Part shown: piece after piece, positions 26,121 through 35,840 of the stretch
How positions within the stretch are numbered: the stretch's first letter is position 1
How the letters are laid out: each line of letters begins with the position of its first letter
Assembly (NCBI GenBank): GCA_965224225.1
Contig: CBDCZF010000029.1
Span: 372,001-436,000 of the forward strand
Direction: 5' to 3'
DNA from: CAJQQK01 sp965224225
Lineage (GTDB): Bacteria; Pseudomonadota; Alphaproteobacteria; Rhizobiales; Hyphomicrobiaceae
Length of the DNA stretch: 64,000 nt
The notes under the pieces: generated by a model
Told to the model about the DNA's origin: nothing
Databases searched by the model: none
The model's input: the letters and a program-made list of their open reading frames with translations, nothing else
Made by a program: the position numbers and the translations under genes

Positions 26121-27239
26121 TCAAACCTCCCGGCTCTCGAAGTCGATGCGCGGATCGACCAGGGTGTAGACGAAATCCGTGACGATGTGCACGACGAGGC
26201 CGATCAGCGCGAAGATATAGAGCGTCGCGAACACGACTGGATAATCGCGCTTGATCACGCTCTCGAATCCCAGCAGGCCGAGCCCGTCGAGCGAAAAGAT
26301 CGCCTCGATCAACAGCGAGCCCGTGAAGAACGCCGAGACGAACGCGCCCGGAAAGCCGGCGATGATCAGCAACATGGCGTTGCGGAAGATGTGCCCGTAG
26401 AGCACCTGGTTTTCGGTCAGGCCCTTCGAGCGGGCGGTCAGCACATACTGCTTGCGGATCTCGTCGATGAAGGAGTTCTTGGTGAGGAACGTCAACGTCG
26501 TGAAGGCGCTGAGCACCATGGCCGTAATAGGCAGCACAAGATGCCAGAAATAATCGACGATTCTGCCCCAGAGCGAGAGGTTCTCCCAGCCGTCCGAGAC
26601 GAGCTTGCCGAGTGGAAAGATCTGGAAGAACGAACCACCGGCAAACACGACCAGCAGGAAGACGCCGACCATGAAGCCGGGGAGCGCATAACCGACCACA
26701 AGGGCACCGCTGGTCCAGACGTCGAACGGCGCCCCGTCATGCACCGCCTTGCGGATACCGAGCGGGATCGAGATGAGATAGCTGATCAGCAGCATCCAGA
26801 TGCCGAGCGAGATCGAGACGGGCAGTTTCTCGATGATCAGGTCGAGCACCGGCTTGTCGCGGAAATAGCTCTTGCCGAAATCGAAGGTCAGGTAATTGCG
26901 GATCATCAGGAGGAAGCGCTCGTGCGCCGGCTTGTCGAAGCCGAACTGCACTTCGAGTTCTTTGATGAACTCAGGATCGAGGCCCTGGGCGCCGCGGTAT
27001 TTCGACGAGGTATCGCCGGCCGCCTGATCGACGTTTCCGGGCTGAGCCCCCGAGCCAAGGCCATCGCCGCCGCCGCCGCTGATCTGTGAGTGTCCCCCCG
27101 CGGCCGTACCGGTCAATTGCGCGATCACTTGCTCGACGGGACCACCGGGTGCGAACTGGATGATGATGAAATTGATCAGCATGATCCCGAGCAGTGTCGG
27201 GATGATCAGGAGCACACGTTTGATGAGATAGGCGGCCAT
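26121..27239 (-). CDS. yejB: Peptide ABC importer, permease YejB
   Basis: The 372-residue permease begins MAAYLIKRVLLIIPTLLGIM, the usual start of DppB/YejB proteins, with about six transmembrane helices. A Gly/Ser-rich periplasmic insert (residues 45-80, ISGGGGDGLGSG) is characteristic of YejB. The coupling motif appears as VLTARSKGLTENQVLYGHIF, and the end reads YTLVDPRIDF. With YejE it forms the transmembrane channel. yejA lies 69 bases upstream and yejE 4 bases downstream. Confidence 0.95.
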   Translation of the reverse strand: MAAYLIKRVLLIIPTLLGIMLINFIIIQFAPGGPVEQVIAQLTGTAAGGHSQISGGGGDGLGSGAQPGNVDQAAGDTSSKYRGAQGLDPEFIKELEVQFGFDKPAHERFLLMIRNYLTFDFGKSYFRDKPVLDLIIEKLPVSISLGIWMLLISYLISIPLGIRKAVHDGAPFDVWTSGALVVGYALPGFMVGVFLLVVFAGGSFFQIFPLGKLVSDGWENLSLWGRIVDYFWHLVLPITAMVLSAFTTLTFLTKNSFIDEIRKQYVLTARSKGLTENQVLYGHIFRNAMLLIIAGFPGAFVSAFFTGSLLIEAIFSLDGLGLLGFESVIKRDYPVVFATLYIFALIGLVVHIVTDFVYTLVDPRIDFESREV

Positions 27240-27308
27240 TCGCTTCGAACACTCGATGGTCTTGGGTCACAACAAGGCAGCTGCCGCACTCGGGCTCAGG
27301 CGCCAACC

Positions 27309-29139
27309 CTACTTCTGCTTGGCGATCTTGGCAGCCTTCTCATTGTCGTACCACCAGGTATCGAGAATGGCTCGCGAATATTTTGGCTTGATCTTCGGCC
27401 GGGAAAAGCGGTCCCAGTGGGCGATATTGTGGCTGGCCTTGTACCAGTGCGGCACCCAGTAGTTCTCGGCGCGCAGCACTCTGTCGAGCGCCTTGACCGC
27501 AGCGGTAAGCTTCTCGCGGGTCGGTGCTTCCATGACCTTTTCGATGAGCGCATCGACAACGGGGTTTTTGATGCCGGGAAGATTGCGACTGCCTTCGACG
27601 TCGGCGACGGCAGAACTGAAATAGTCGCGCAGTTCAACGCCCGGCGTCTTGCTCATCACGAAACGGGCAATCGCCACATCGAAGTCGAACGCCTTGACGC
27701 GGCGTTCGTATTGCGCGGCATCGACCGGCCGGATACGAGCCGAGATACCGAGCAATTTCAGGTTGTCGATGAACGGTGAAATGATCCGGTCGAAGCCGGC
27801 TTCGGTTCGAATGAATTCGATCGTCAATTGTTCGCCCTTGGCGTTGACGCGCTTGCGGTCCTTAAGTGTCCAGCCCGCTTCTCGGAGCAGCTTGTCGGCC
27901 ACCCGTAGCAGTTTTCGGTCGCGTCCCGAACCGTCTGAGACCGGTGGCGTCTCGACCGGCCCGAACACTTCTTTCGGTAATTTGTCGCGAAATGGCTCGA
28001 GCAGTTCGAGTTCGCCGGCAGTTGGCTTGCCGGCCGCCTTCATGTTGGAATTCTCGAAGTAACTCGTCGTGCGCTCGTAGAGCTTGAAGAACAGGTTGCG
28101 GTTGGACCATTCGAAATCGAAGGCGTAACCGATGGCGCGGCGCACACGGCGGTCTTTGAACATCGCGCGCCTGGTATTGAGAAACCAACCCTGGGTGCCC
28201 GAGGGATTTGCATCCGGCAGCGTCAAAAGCTTGACGCGGCCATCCTTGATGGCGGGGAAGTTGTACTCCGTCGCCCAGCGTTTCGATGTGAATTCCTCAC
28301 GCAGGTCGTATTCATCGGCGGTCAGTCCGAGAAAACCGGCACCTCGGTCGCGGTAGTAGAGGAAGCGCAGCTCGTCGAAATTGTAGCGGCCGCGATTGAC
28401 CGGCAGATCTTTGGCCCAGTAATCCTCGCGGCGCTTGTACGAGACGTAGGCGTTGGCGCGGTAGTCATCGAGCTTGTAGGGCCCCGACCCGAGCGGCGGC
28501 TGCAACGTGGTCTTGGTGAAATCGGCCTTGTCGTAATAGGCCTTCGAGAGGATCGGCAGGCCCGCGACGAGTAGCGGCAGATCCCGCAACCTGGTTCCCG
28601 TGAAGGTGAACTTCACGGTGTTCGCGTCAATCGCTTCCGCCTTGACCACATCTCTCAAACTAAAGCGGTAGAACGGGTGGCCCTTCTCCTTGAGCGTATC
28701 GAATGAGAACACAACGTCGGCGGCGGTCAGCGCTGAGCCGTCCGAAAACTTCGCCTCGGGCCGCATGTAGAAGATGATCCACGTCCCATCGTCCCCCCGT
28801 TCGACCGTATGTGCGACCAAAACCGTAAGCCACATCGGCCTCGTCGCCCGAGCCTTCGAGCAGCGTGTCGAACATCAAGGACAGGCCGGCCGCCTTGTCG
28901 CCCTTCAGTATGAAGGGATTGAAACTGTCGAACGTGATGCCGCCGACCGTCGCCATGCGTCCACCCTTGGGCGCATCCGGATTGACGTAGTCGAAGTGCT
29001 TGAAGTCCGCGGGATATTTGAGGTCGCCGAAGATCGACAGACCGTGCGATGATTTGCCTGCCCGTGCCGACGCTGGAGACTGTCCAGCAAGGGCCAGAAC
29101 GGCGAAAAGGATCGTAATCTTGGCAACGAACCGGATCAT
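27309..29139 (-). CDS. yejA: Peptide-binding protein YejA (apparent frameshift)
   Basis: A family-5 periplasmic solute-binding protein that delivers peptides to YejBEF. The N-terminal part (29139 to about 28823) has a signal peptide (FVAKITILFAVLALAG) and YejA text (GDLKYPADFKHFDYVNPDAP). The rest (27309 to about 28818) continues with VERGDDGTWIIFYMRPEAKF in another frame. The two join perfectly (DEADVAYG then LVAHTVERGDD) if one base is removed from the AAAA run at 28819-28822. With that correction the length (about 609 residues) is normal. Given similar single-base insertions in four nearby places, sequencing error is likelier than a dead gene. An ATG at 29151 is an alternative start. Confidence 0.88.
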
Positions 29140-29310
29140 TTGACCGCACATCCCTTTATCGTATCGGTGGTTTGCCCGTTCGAGGGGCTTGTTATGGTCT
29201 ATCCATACACAACGACCCCGCCAACAAGTTGGCAGGGCCGCAATAGAAGATAGACTGTTCGTGATCGGTTTGTGAAGGCGCGCCCGCCGAAACGAGATGC
29301 ATCCCGACCC

Positions 29311-29878
29311 TTAAGGCAGCGGCTTCGGACTGGCGCTCTGGCCACGCAGGTAGGCAATCAGGTCGGCGAGTTGCTGGTCCTTCTTGATGCCCTTGAAGGC
29401 CATTTTCGTGCCCTTGAGCCATTTTTTTTGGCTCGTGCATGAAGGCGGCAAGGCTGGCATAATCCCAGTTGCCGCCCTTTTCCTTCATCGCCGTCGAATA
29501 CTTGAAGCCGTCAACGGCACCCCGACCGCGGCCGACAATATCCCACAGGTTGGGGCCAACACCGTTGCGGCCGCCGTCAGTTTCAGTGTGGCAGGCCTTG
29601 CACTGCTTGAAGAGCTTCTTGCCCGAATCAGCATTGGCCGAAGCCAGCAGGGCGACCACCTTGGCCGCGTCGAAGCCGGCCTCCTCCGTGGCCTTTTCCG
29701 CGTCCTTACCGTGACTTGCCGAAGCGCTCGCCTCCGGCTCGGGCAGCTTGTAGGCAGCCTTGGCATGGCTATCGCCGTGCCCACCGGACATAACCTCGAG
29801 CATGGTCGTACTGCCGAAGATCAGCAGCAATGCCGACAGTACCGCACCGGCAATCTTGTTGAGTTCAAAGCTGTCCAT
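29311..29878 (-). CDS. cycM: Membrane-anchored cytochrome c (apparent frameshift)
   Basis: The protein starts with an uncleaved membrane anchor (MDSFELNKIAGAVLSALLLI), an Ala/Glu-rich linker and a class I cytochrome c domain with the haem motif CKACH in KKLFKQCKACHTETDGG. After the run of eight T at 29422-29429 the frame is lost; removing one base restores EPKKWLKG, the axial Met in TKMAFKG, and an ending LIAYLRGQSASPKPLP with stop at 29311. Corrected length is about 188 residues, as in the CycM/cytochrome c552 group, which carries electrons to terminal oxidases. Divergence from kdsB-pheA is conserved in Hyphomicrobiales. A weak stem-loop (29217-29237) follows. Confidence 0.85.
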
Positions 29879-30084
29879 CGCTTCCTTGCTCCTTCACGGC
29901 ACGCGAACAGGCCCAATCGTATGACCGCCAGCCTCCAGGCATACCCACGCTCCCGGCACTTCCGCCAGCCCGGGTAGTTTCGGGCGAACTATAGATTTTC
30001 CGCCTCCCGTTGCAACCGTCTGGCGCGATGTTCTAGACCTCTGAAGCCGAGACCTATTGTCACCGAACGCCCGGAAAGTACGCC

Positions 30085-30824
30085 ATGGCCGAAACAATCG
30101 TCGTGATTCCTGCCCGCCTGGAGGCGACCCGGCTGCCCGGCAAGCCGCTTGCCGATATCCACGGCAAAGCGATGATCGTCCATGTCTGGGAGCGGGCGAT
30201 GGCGGCCGACGTCGGCCGGGTTGTCGTTGCCACTGATTCGGAGGAGGTCGCCGAGGTCGTCCGCGAGGCCGGCGGCGAAGCCCAGATGACGCGCACCGAC
30301 CACCAGTCCGGTTCGGACCGCGCCTTCGAGGCGATCAGCCGGATTGATCCTGAAGGTTCGGCCGATTTCATCATCAACCTGCAGGGGCGACCTGCCGACG
30401 CTCGACCCGCATCTGGTGCGCGAATGCCTGACATCGTTCAGCACGCCTGAGATCGACATCACGACGCTAGCAGCTGAAATCACGCTGGACCACGAGCGCA
30501 CCTCACCGGACGTCGTGAAAGTGGTCGGCTCCGAGGTCGGGGACCGTACGACCCGGCACTCTGAGAGCACTCTATTTCACCAGAGCCACGGCCCCGGCCG
30601 GCGATGGTCCGCTCTATCATCACATCGGCATTTACGGCTATCGCCGCCAGGCGCTGGAACGCTTCGTAAGCCTGCCGCCGTCGCCACTCGAGAAGCGCGA
30701 AAAACTCGAGCAGCTCAGGGCCCTCGAGCATGGCATGCACATCGACGTTGCGATCGTTGACACGGTCCCGCTCGGTGTCGATACTCCGCCCGATCTTGAG
30801 CGGGTGCGCAAACTGCTTGCGTGA
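30085..30824 (+). CDS. kdsB: 3-deoxy-manno-octulosonate cytidylyltransferase (two apparent frameshifts)
   Basis: KdsB makes CMP-Kdo for lipid A core synthesis. The frame starts with the CTP-binding text VVIPARLEATRLPGKPLADI and TDSEEVAEV. It then breaks at GGGG 30384-30387; dropping one G gives INLQGDLPTLDPHLVRECL. It breaks again at GGGG 30539-30542; dropping one G gives TLRALYFTRATAPAGDGPLY. The restored C-terminus continues HHIGIYGYRRQALERF to the stop at 30822-30824. The corrected product is 245 residues, exactly the family size. Both changes are one extra base in a four-base run, matching the pattern in neighbouring genes. An ATG preceded by GGAAAG is a fair start. Confidence 0.88.
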
Positions 30825-30943
30825 TCTCGCACGGGTTATCCGTCCCAGGACAAATGAATTCACTTGCCCCCTCGGCGATGCGCAGCGCACATCCGGACGT
30901 TGCAGCACCGTCGCGATGGCGCATCGATCAGACTGAGACCTTT

Positions 30944-31844
30944 ATGGCTGACAAACCGACAACGACTGGCAAACCCGAAGCAGGCCGGCAAATAGCCTAC
31001 CAGGGGGAACTCGGCGCCAATTCGCATGTTGCCTGTCGCGAGCGCTTCCCCCGATCTCGAACCGCTCGCCTGCCCGACCTTCGAAGATGCCATTGCAGCC
31101 GTCAAATCGGGCGAAGCTCTTTATGCGATGATCCCGATCGAGAACACGCTTGCCGGCCGCGTCGCCGACGTCCACCACCTGCTGCCCGAAGCAAGCCTCT
31201 ACATCATCGGCGAACATTTTCTGCCGATCCGTTTCCAGCTGATGGCACCGAAGGGCGCCGACATCGGCGCCATCACCGACATCTACAGCCATATCCACGC
31301 ACTCGGCCAATGCCGGAAGATCATCCGCAAGCTCGGCGCCAAGGCACACGTTTCAGGCGACACGGCCGGTGCCGCGAGGGTCGTCGCGGAGTGGGGTGAT
31401 GCGACGCGGGCGGCACTGGCGCCGGCGCTCGCCGCTGAAATCTACGGCCTCGATATCCTTGCCCGCGATGTCGAGGACGCAGCCCACAACACGACGCGGT
31501 TCGTCATTCTGGCCGCCGAGCCCGACGATGCCGAGCCTGGCGAAGGTCCATTCGTCACGACCTTCATCTTCCGTGTGCGCAACGTGCCGGCCGCGCTCTA
31601 CAAGGCGATGGGCGGCTTCGCGACCAACGGCGTCAACATGACCAAGCTCGAGAGCTACCAGATCGAGGGGGCCTTCACGGCGACGATGTTCTACGCCGAT
31701 ATCGACGGCCATCCCGCCGACCGCAACGTTCGCCTCGCACTCGAGGAACTGTCGTTCTTTTCAAGCGAACTGAAGATCCTCGGCACCTATCAGGCGAGCC
31801 CGACGCGGGCTGAAATCGCCAAACGCCAGTTGCCGCCGGAATAG
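30944..31844 (+). CDS. pheA: Prephenate dehydratase (apparent frameshift)
   Basis: The enzyme converts prephenate to phenylpyruvate for phenylalanine synthesis. It starts IAYQGELGANSHVACRERF, then loses frame at the CCCCC run 31048-31052. Dropping one C gives FPDLEPLACPTFEDAIAAV and the rest of the catalytic domain (MIPIENTLAGRVADVHHLL, then HNTTRFVIL with the catalytic Thr region). A C-terminal ACT domain for feedback inhibition by Phe follows, with FVTTFIFRVRNVPAALYKAM, and the ESYQIEGAF motif (usually ESRP in the family) is altered to ESYQ. Corrected length is 299 residues, normal for monofunctional PheA. It lies 119 bases after kdsB, a conserved pair. Confidence 0.9.
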
Positions 31845-31853
31845 GCACGCGCT

Positions 31854-32291
31854 TCATCTGTTGGCCTTGCCGGCTTCGAGCAATGCCCGGAAGGGTGCGA
31901 TCGGGCCGGCGCGCAGGCGTTCGGAGGCATCGGTCTGGACGAACAACCCGCGCACCTCGTAGCCTTCGACAATCAGTTCATCGTCCCTGTAGCCCTTGTA
32001 GCCCAGGCGAAAGGTCTTTTCGCTCCAGGCCTCGACTTCGAGCACAATCCGCAAGCGATCGCCGGCGCGCACTGCCGATTTGAAGGTCGCACCGACATCA
32101 ATGGCGCCGGTACCGATCGTGCCGAGCTTCTCGCACATCGTTGTGTGATCGATGCCGCGGCTTTCGAGGAACCAGTGATAGGTGGTGTCGAACCAGTAGA
32201 AGAAGTTCGGATAGAACACGATCCGGGCCGGGTCGCAGTCACCGAATGAAATGTCGATCATGTATTCGAAACGATCGTTGCCTGCGCTCAT
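31854..32291 (-). CDS. Hot-dog acyl-CoA thioesterase, 4-hydroxybenzoyl-CoA thioesterase type
   Basis: The 145-residue protein shows the 4HBT signature FGDCDPARIVFYPNFFYWFD with the catalytic Asp, followed by the typical helix (TTYHWFLESRGI). FKSAVRAGDRLRIVLEVEAW is the usual second strand pair. Such enzymes hydrolyse aromatic or short acyl-CoAs. It diverges by 88 bases from a salicylyl-CoA 5-hydroxylase-like flavoprotein, which suggests gentisyl-CoA or a similar hydroxybenzoyl-CoA as substrate; this is inference from context. The ATG at 32291 with GAGGA upstream is preferred; an in-frame ATG at 32333 would add 14 residues. Its stop is 9 bases from the pheA stop (convergent). Confidence 0.85.
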   Translation of the reverse strand: MSAGNDRFEYMIDISFGDCDPARIVFYPNFFYWFDTTYHWFLESRGIDHTTMCEKLGTIGTGAIDVGATFKSAVRAGDRLRIVLEVEAWSEKTFRLGYKGYRDDELIVEGYEVRGLFVQTDASERLRAGPIAPFRALLEAGKANR

Positions 32292-32379
32292 CTGGAACCG
32301 GTCCTCGTGGTCTGTTGTGCCTGATGCTGCCACTCGATAGCGTCATTGCCGGATAATGCAAAGAGTAGGGGCTGCGGCG

Positions 32380-33522
32380 ATGGCTAGTCTTCAAAGCGTG
32401 GACATTATCGGCGGCGGGCCGGCCGGCTTGGCGCTGGCGATTTTACTCAAGCGCCGAATGCCGGCAGTTCGCATCCGTGTCAGCGAGCAGAACCCGGCCG
32501 ATGCCACTTTCGGCTTCGGTGTCGTATTCTCCGATGCAGCGCTCGATTTCCTGGCCGCCGACGAACCCGAAACGCATGCCTTGATCACGCCCCATATGGA
32601 GCGCTGGCGGAACATGACCCTCGTCCACCGGGGCGAGGTCGTGACGCTCGACGGCATCGGCTTTGCCGCGATTGGCCGTCTGCAGCTGCTTGCCATCCTG
32701 CAGTCGCGGGCCCGCGATGTCGGTGTCGAGATGCGCTTCGGCCGGCGCATCGCCGATCTCGAGGCGCTCGATGCCGACCTCGTCGTCGGTGCCGATGGCC
32801 TGAACTCGGTCGTGCGCCAGGCCACGCCGGAGGCATTTGGAGAGACACTCGAATACTTCGAAAACCGATTTGCCTGGTTCGGGACGAACAAGCCGTTTGC
32901 GACGTTGACCCAGACGTTTGTCGCAACCCCGCAAGGAGCGATCAACGCACACCACTACCGCTACACGCCGGAAATGAGCACTTTCATCGTTGAAGCCACG
33001 CATGAAACCTGGAAGGCTTACGGCTTCGATGCCATGGACGAGGCGCAGTCCGCCGCGCAATGTGCCGAAATCTTTCGCGAAACGCTTGGGTCCGCTGCCC
33101 TGATCACCAACCAGTCGATGTGGCGGCGCTTTCCCCGGCTGTGGTGCAACCGCTGGGTTCATGGCAATCGCGTGCTGATCGGCGATGCTGCCCACACCGC
33201 GCACTTCTCGATCGGCTCCGGCACGCGTCTGGCGATCGAGGACGCGATTGCGCTGGCCGAGGCGCTGGCCAGTCATGCCGATCTCGGCCGGGCACTCGCC
33301 ACGTTCGAGGCCGAGCGCATTCCGGTTGCGCGCAAGATCGTCGACGCCGCCAATACGTCGGCTGCCTGGTATGACCGGTTCGCGGACAAGATGGAACTCG
33401 CGCCGCTCGACTTCGCGTTCGACTACGTGACGCGTTCGGGCCGCGTCAACATGGAGCGACTACGCCAACTCGCACCCGAATTCGCAGCGTCCTATGCCCG
33501 TCACCGCGCGAACTTTCCGTAA
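32380..33522 (+). CDS. FAD-dependent aromatic-CoA monooxygenase, salicylyl-CoA 5-hydroxylase-like
   Basis: The 380-residue flavoprotein starts with the FAD loop VDIIGGGPAGLALAILLKRR and then has TFGFGVVFSDAALDFLAADE. That wording is shared with salicylyl-CoA 5-hydroxylase and the N-terminal half of 2-aminobenzoyl-CoA monooxygenase rather than with free-acid hydroxylases. Later motifs are DLVVGADGLNSVVRQ and VLIGDAAHTAHFSIGSGTRL. The C-terminal half found in 2-aminobenzoyl-CoA monooxygenase/reductase fusions is absent, as in single-domain hydroxylases. The ATG at 32380 has an AGGGG site. The divergent thioesterase fits a hydroxylate-then-release pair. No CoA ligase or gentisate dioxygenase is in the window, so the pathway is incomplete here. 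Confidence 0.82.
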   Translation: MASLQSVDIIGGGPAGLALAILLKRRMPAVRIRVSEQNPADATFGFGVVFSDAALDFLAADEPETHALITPHMERWRNMTLVHRGEVVTLDGIGFAAIGRLQLLAILQSRARDVGVEMRFGRRIADLEALDADLVVGADGLNSVVRQATPEAFGETLEYFENRFAWFGTNKPFATLTQTFVATPQGAINAHHYRYTPEMSTFIVEATHETWKAYGFDAMDEAQSAAQCAEIFRETLGSAALITNQSMWRRFPRLWCNRWVHGNRVLIGDAAHTAHFSIGSGTRLAIEDAIALAEALASHADLGRALATFEAERIPVARKIVDAANTSAAWYDRFADKMELAPLDFAFDYVTRSGRVNMERLRQLAPEFAASYARHRANFP

Positions 33523-33602
33523 TGAGCGCATCGGCAAACGTCTGGCATGCTCGATGCATCGATCTCACGCACCTATGGCTAACAGTGCGCGAGGTCGCCC
33601 GC

Positions 33603-34745
33603 ATGTTCCGTATTGAGACACTTGCCTCCGGCAGGGCACAAATCAGGCCTGCTGCCCGATCGGGCGAGCGAAAGGGCCACGTGCTCTGGTTCGACTATGC
33701 CAAGGGCATCTGCATCATGCTGGTTGTCATGATGCACTCGACGCTCGGGGTCGGCGAAGCCTACGGCGCTGCCGGGCTTGGCGAGCACGGCTTCATGCAT
33801 TGGGTCGTTGCCTATGCCAAGCCGTTCCGGATGCCGGATTTCTTCCTGCTCTCAGGCCTCTTCCTGTCTTATGCGATCGGCCGCGGCTGGCTGCACTATC
33901 TCGACAAGAAACTGGTTCATTTCGCCTATTTCTACGTGCTCTGGACAATCGTCCAGGCAGCTATCAAGACCGCTGCAACCTCCGGTCTGTCGGCCGAGGC
34001 CTATGCTGGACAGCTGATCGACGCCCTGATCAACCCTTACCCAACACTGTGGTTCATCTACGTGCTGCCGCTGATGTTCATCGTGACCAAGCTGCTCCGA
34101 CAGGTGCCAGCCTGGATCATGCTTGGCGGCGCAGCCCTCCTGCACACGCTGCCGATCGCTACGGGCTGGAGCGCGATCGATCATTTCGCGGCGCACTATT
34201 ACGTGTTCTTCCTGGCCGGCTATCTGCTCGCACCGCATGTCTTCAAGCTCGCCGAGTGGGCCGCGCAGCACACCTGGGCATCGATCAGCCTTGTGCTCGC
34301 CTGGGCCTTCGCCAACGGTATTCTTGCCTTTACGCCGAGCCCGCTGGCAGGCTGGCAGACCGTGGCCGACTTGCCAGGCCTCTCCCTTGCGCTCGGCGGC
34401 ATGGGCGCAATCGCCATCATCATGATCGCCAGCCAGCTCTCGAAGTTCAACGTCGCGCGCTTCATCGCCTACTGCGGGCGCAACTCGATCGTGCTCTACA
34501 TCTCGTTCACGATTCCGATGGCGATCACCCGTCTCATCCTCCTCAAGACGGGGCTGATTACAGATGTCGGCCTCGCCTCCCTCACGGTCTGGCTGGTCGC
34601 ACTGGTCAGCCCGCTGATCGTGCACCTGGTGCTGCGCTCGACATCACTCGCCTTCCTCTACGAACGCCCGGCCTGGCTGGCACTGCCTTACGAGACGGCC
34701 CACAGGTCTGCGCCCGAGGCGAGTGCCGAGCCGCAGGCTGCGTGA
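33603..34745 (+). CDS. Acyltransferase 3 family membrane protein
   Basis: The 380-residue polytopic protein has about ten transmembrane helices and begins the acyltransferase 3 domain with LWFDYAKGICIMLVVMMHST, where the His is the conserved catalytic residue of the family. PFRMPDFFLLSGLFLSYAIG follows, then INPYPTLWFIYVLPLMFIVT. Such proteins O-acetylate or O-acylate surface glycans (OpgC, OafA, ExoZ types). GAGG lies 8 bases before the ATG at 33603; the upstream in-frame ATG at 33522 overlaps the TAA of the flavoprotein gene (TAATG) and has no ribosome site, so translational coupling from there remains possible. No glycan locus is nearby. Confidence 0.82.
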   Translation: MFRIETLASGRAQIRPAARSGERKGHVLWFDYAKGICIMLVVMMHSTLGVGEAYGAAGLGEHGFMHWVVAYAKPFRMPDFFLLSGLFLSYAIGRGWLHYLDKKLVHFAYFYVLWTIVQAAIKTAATSGLSAEAYAGQLIDALINPYPTLWFIYVLPLMFIVTKLLRQVPAWIMLGGAALLHTLPIATGWSAIDHFAAHYYVFFLAGYLLAPHVFKLAEWAAQHTWASISLVLAWAFANGILAFTPSPLAGWQTVADLPGLSLALGGMGAIAIIMIASQLSKFNVARFIAYCGRNSIVLYISFTIPMAITRLILLKTGLITDVGLASLTVWLVALVSPLIVHLVLRSTSLAFLYERPAWLALPYETAHRSAPEASAEPQAA

Positions 34746-34818
34746 GCCAATGCCTTGCTTGCACAGCATTCCGTGATCTGCGACGCTAGCTCCAAGCGAG
34801 CATGCGCATCGAGGTCAC

Positions 34819-34885
34819 ATCGCCTGACGGCGATATGTCAGGGGCGTTGCCCCTGACAACCCCTCCAAAGGGCCTTGCCCTTTGG
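34819..34885. repeat. Cluster of three extragenic hairpins
   Basis: ATCGCC/GGCGAT (34819-34834), TGTCAGGGGC/GCCCCTGACA (34836-34858) and CCAAAGGG/CCCTTTGG (34865-34885) follow each other between the acyltransferase and the phytanoyl-CoA-dioxygenase-like gene. A similar cluster lies at 40565-40689. They may jointly act as a transcript end for the acyltransferase. Confidence 0.75.
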
Positions 34886-34931
34886 ACACCCCTTGATGGC
34901 GACAAGCACATGCATTGAGGAGTGAGCGACC

Positions 34932-35840
34932 ATGACCCCCGAAGAGATCCTGGCCCACGCGCCGCGCGTCCTGACCCAGGCCCAGCGCGAACACTATTTC
35001 GAACACGGATTCGTCGGCGTCGAAAGCCTGGTGCCCAAAGACATCATCGCCGAACTCGTCAACGTCACCAATGAATTCGTCGATGCCAGCCGCAAGGAAA
35101 CGGTGGCCGGAAATATCTTCGACATCGGACCCGGTCACTCCGCCGAAAAGCCCGTCCTGCGCCGCCTCAAGCGACCCGATGAACGTCACGATACATACTG
35201 GCGGTTCGCGTCCGGCCTGATGGCCGATGTCGCCTCCGATCTCGTCGGACCCAACGTGCTGTTCCACCACTCGAAGCTGAATTTCAAGTGGTTCGACGAG
35301 AGCGACACCGTCAAGTGGCACCAGGACATCCAGTTCTTCCCCCACACCAACTACAACGTCATCACGATCGGCTGTTATCTCGCAGACACCGACATGAACA
35401 ACGGTCCGCTCGCGATATTACCCGGCTCCCATAACGGTCCGCTCTATGATCAATACGACGCTGCGGGTAACTGGACCGGCTGCCTCAACGAGCGCGACGC
35501 CGGCGAGGTCGACATGTCGAAGGTCGCCTATCTGACCGGGCCGGCCGGCTCGATCACGATCCACAACTGCCGGGCGCTGCATTATTCACCGTCGAGCAAG
35601 TCGCCGATGCCCAGGCCCTTGCTGCTCAATTGTTACTCGTCAGCCGACGCCAAGGCCTATACGCCGCATCCCGATCCTTCAGAGCACGCCTACGAAGTCG
35701 TGCGCGGCGAAGCGGTCCGCTGGGCGGCGCATGATCCGCGCCCCTGCCAGATCCCGCCGGACTGGTCGGGCGGTTACACCTCGATCTTCGCAGCCCAGTC
35801 TGGCGAGGACAAAACAGCGGCCGCCGGCGGCATGATGTAG
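34932..35840 (+). CDS. Phytanoyl-CoA dioxygenase (PhyH) family protein
   Basis: The 302-residue protein is an Fe(II)/2-oxoglutarate oxygenase of the PhyH family. It opens LTQAQREHYFEHGFVGVESL, the normal PhyH N-terminus. The iron HxD pair is in VKWHQDIQFFPHTNY, the second His is in SITIHNCRALHYS, and the 2-oxoglutarate-binding Arg is probably in SPMPRPLLLNCY. Many bacterial members act on small metabolites such as ectoine or phosphonates rather than phytanoyl-CoA, so the substrate is open. The ATG at 34932 has GAGGAGTGAG upstream. A hairpin cluster separates it from the preceding gene. Confidence 0.85.
   Translation: MTPEEILAHAPRVLTQAQREHYFEHGFVGVESLVPKDIIAELVNVTNEFVDASRKETVAGNIFDIGPGHSAEKPVLRRLKRPDERHDTYWRFASGLMADVASDLVGPNVLFHHSKLNFKWFDESDTVKWHQDIQFFPHTNYNVITIGCYLADTDMNNGPLAILPGSHNGPLYDQYDAAGNWTGCLNERDAGEVDMSKVAYLTGPAGSITIHNCRALHYSPSSKSPMPRPLLLNCYSSADAKAYTPHPDPSEHAYEVVRGEAVRWAAHDPRPCQIPPDWSGGYTSIFAAQSGEDKTAAAGGMM

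Noticed and set aside
26085..27089. 334-codon frame antisense to yejB
   Set aside because: Antisense shadow of a conserved permease; highly charged random composition, no ribosome site.
28819..29429. Programmed frameshifting at homopolymers in yejA and cytochrome c
   Set aside because: The same kind of single-base excess also occurs in kdsB (twice) and pheA, none of which is known to be recoded. No stimulatory structure was evident, so sequence error explains all cases better.
33522..33602. Start of the acyltransferase at the TAATG overlap
   Set aside because: No ribosome site precedes it and the added 27 residues are not typical of the family. The ATG at 33603 has GAGG. Coupling is left as an alternative.
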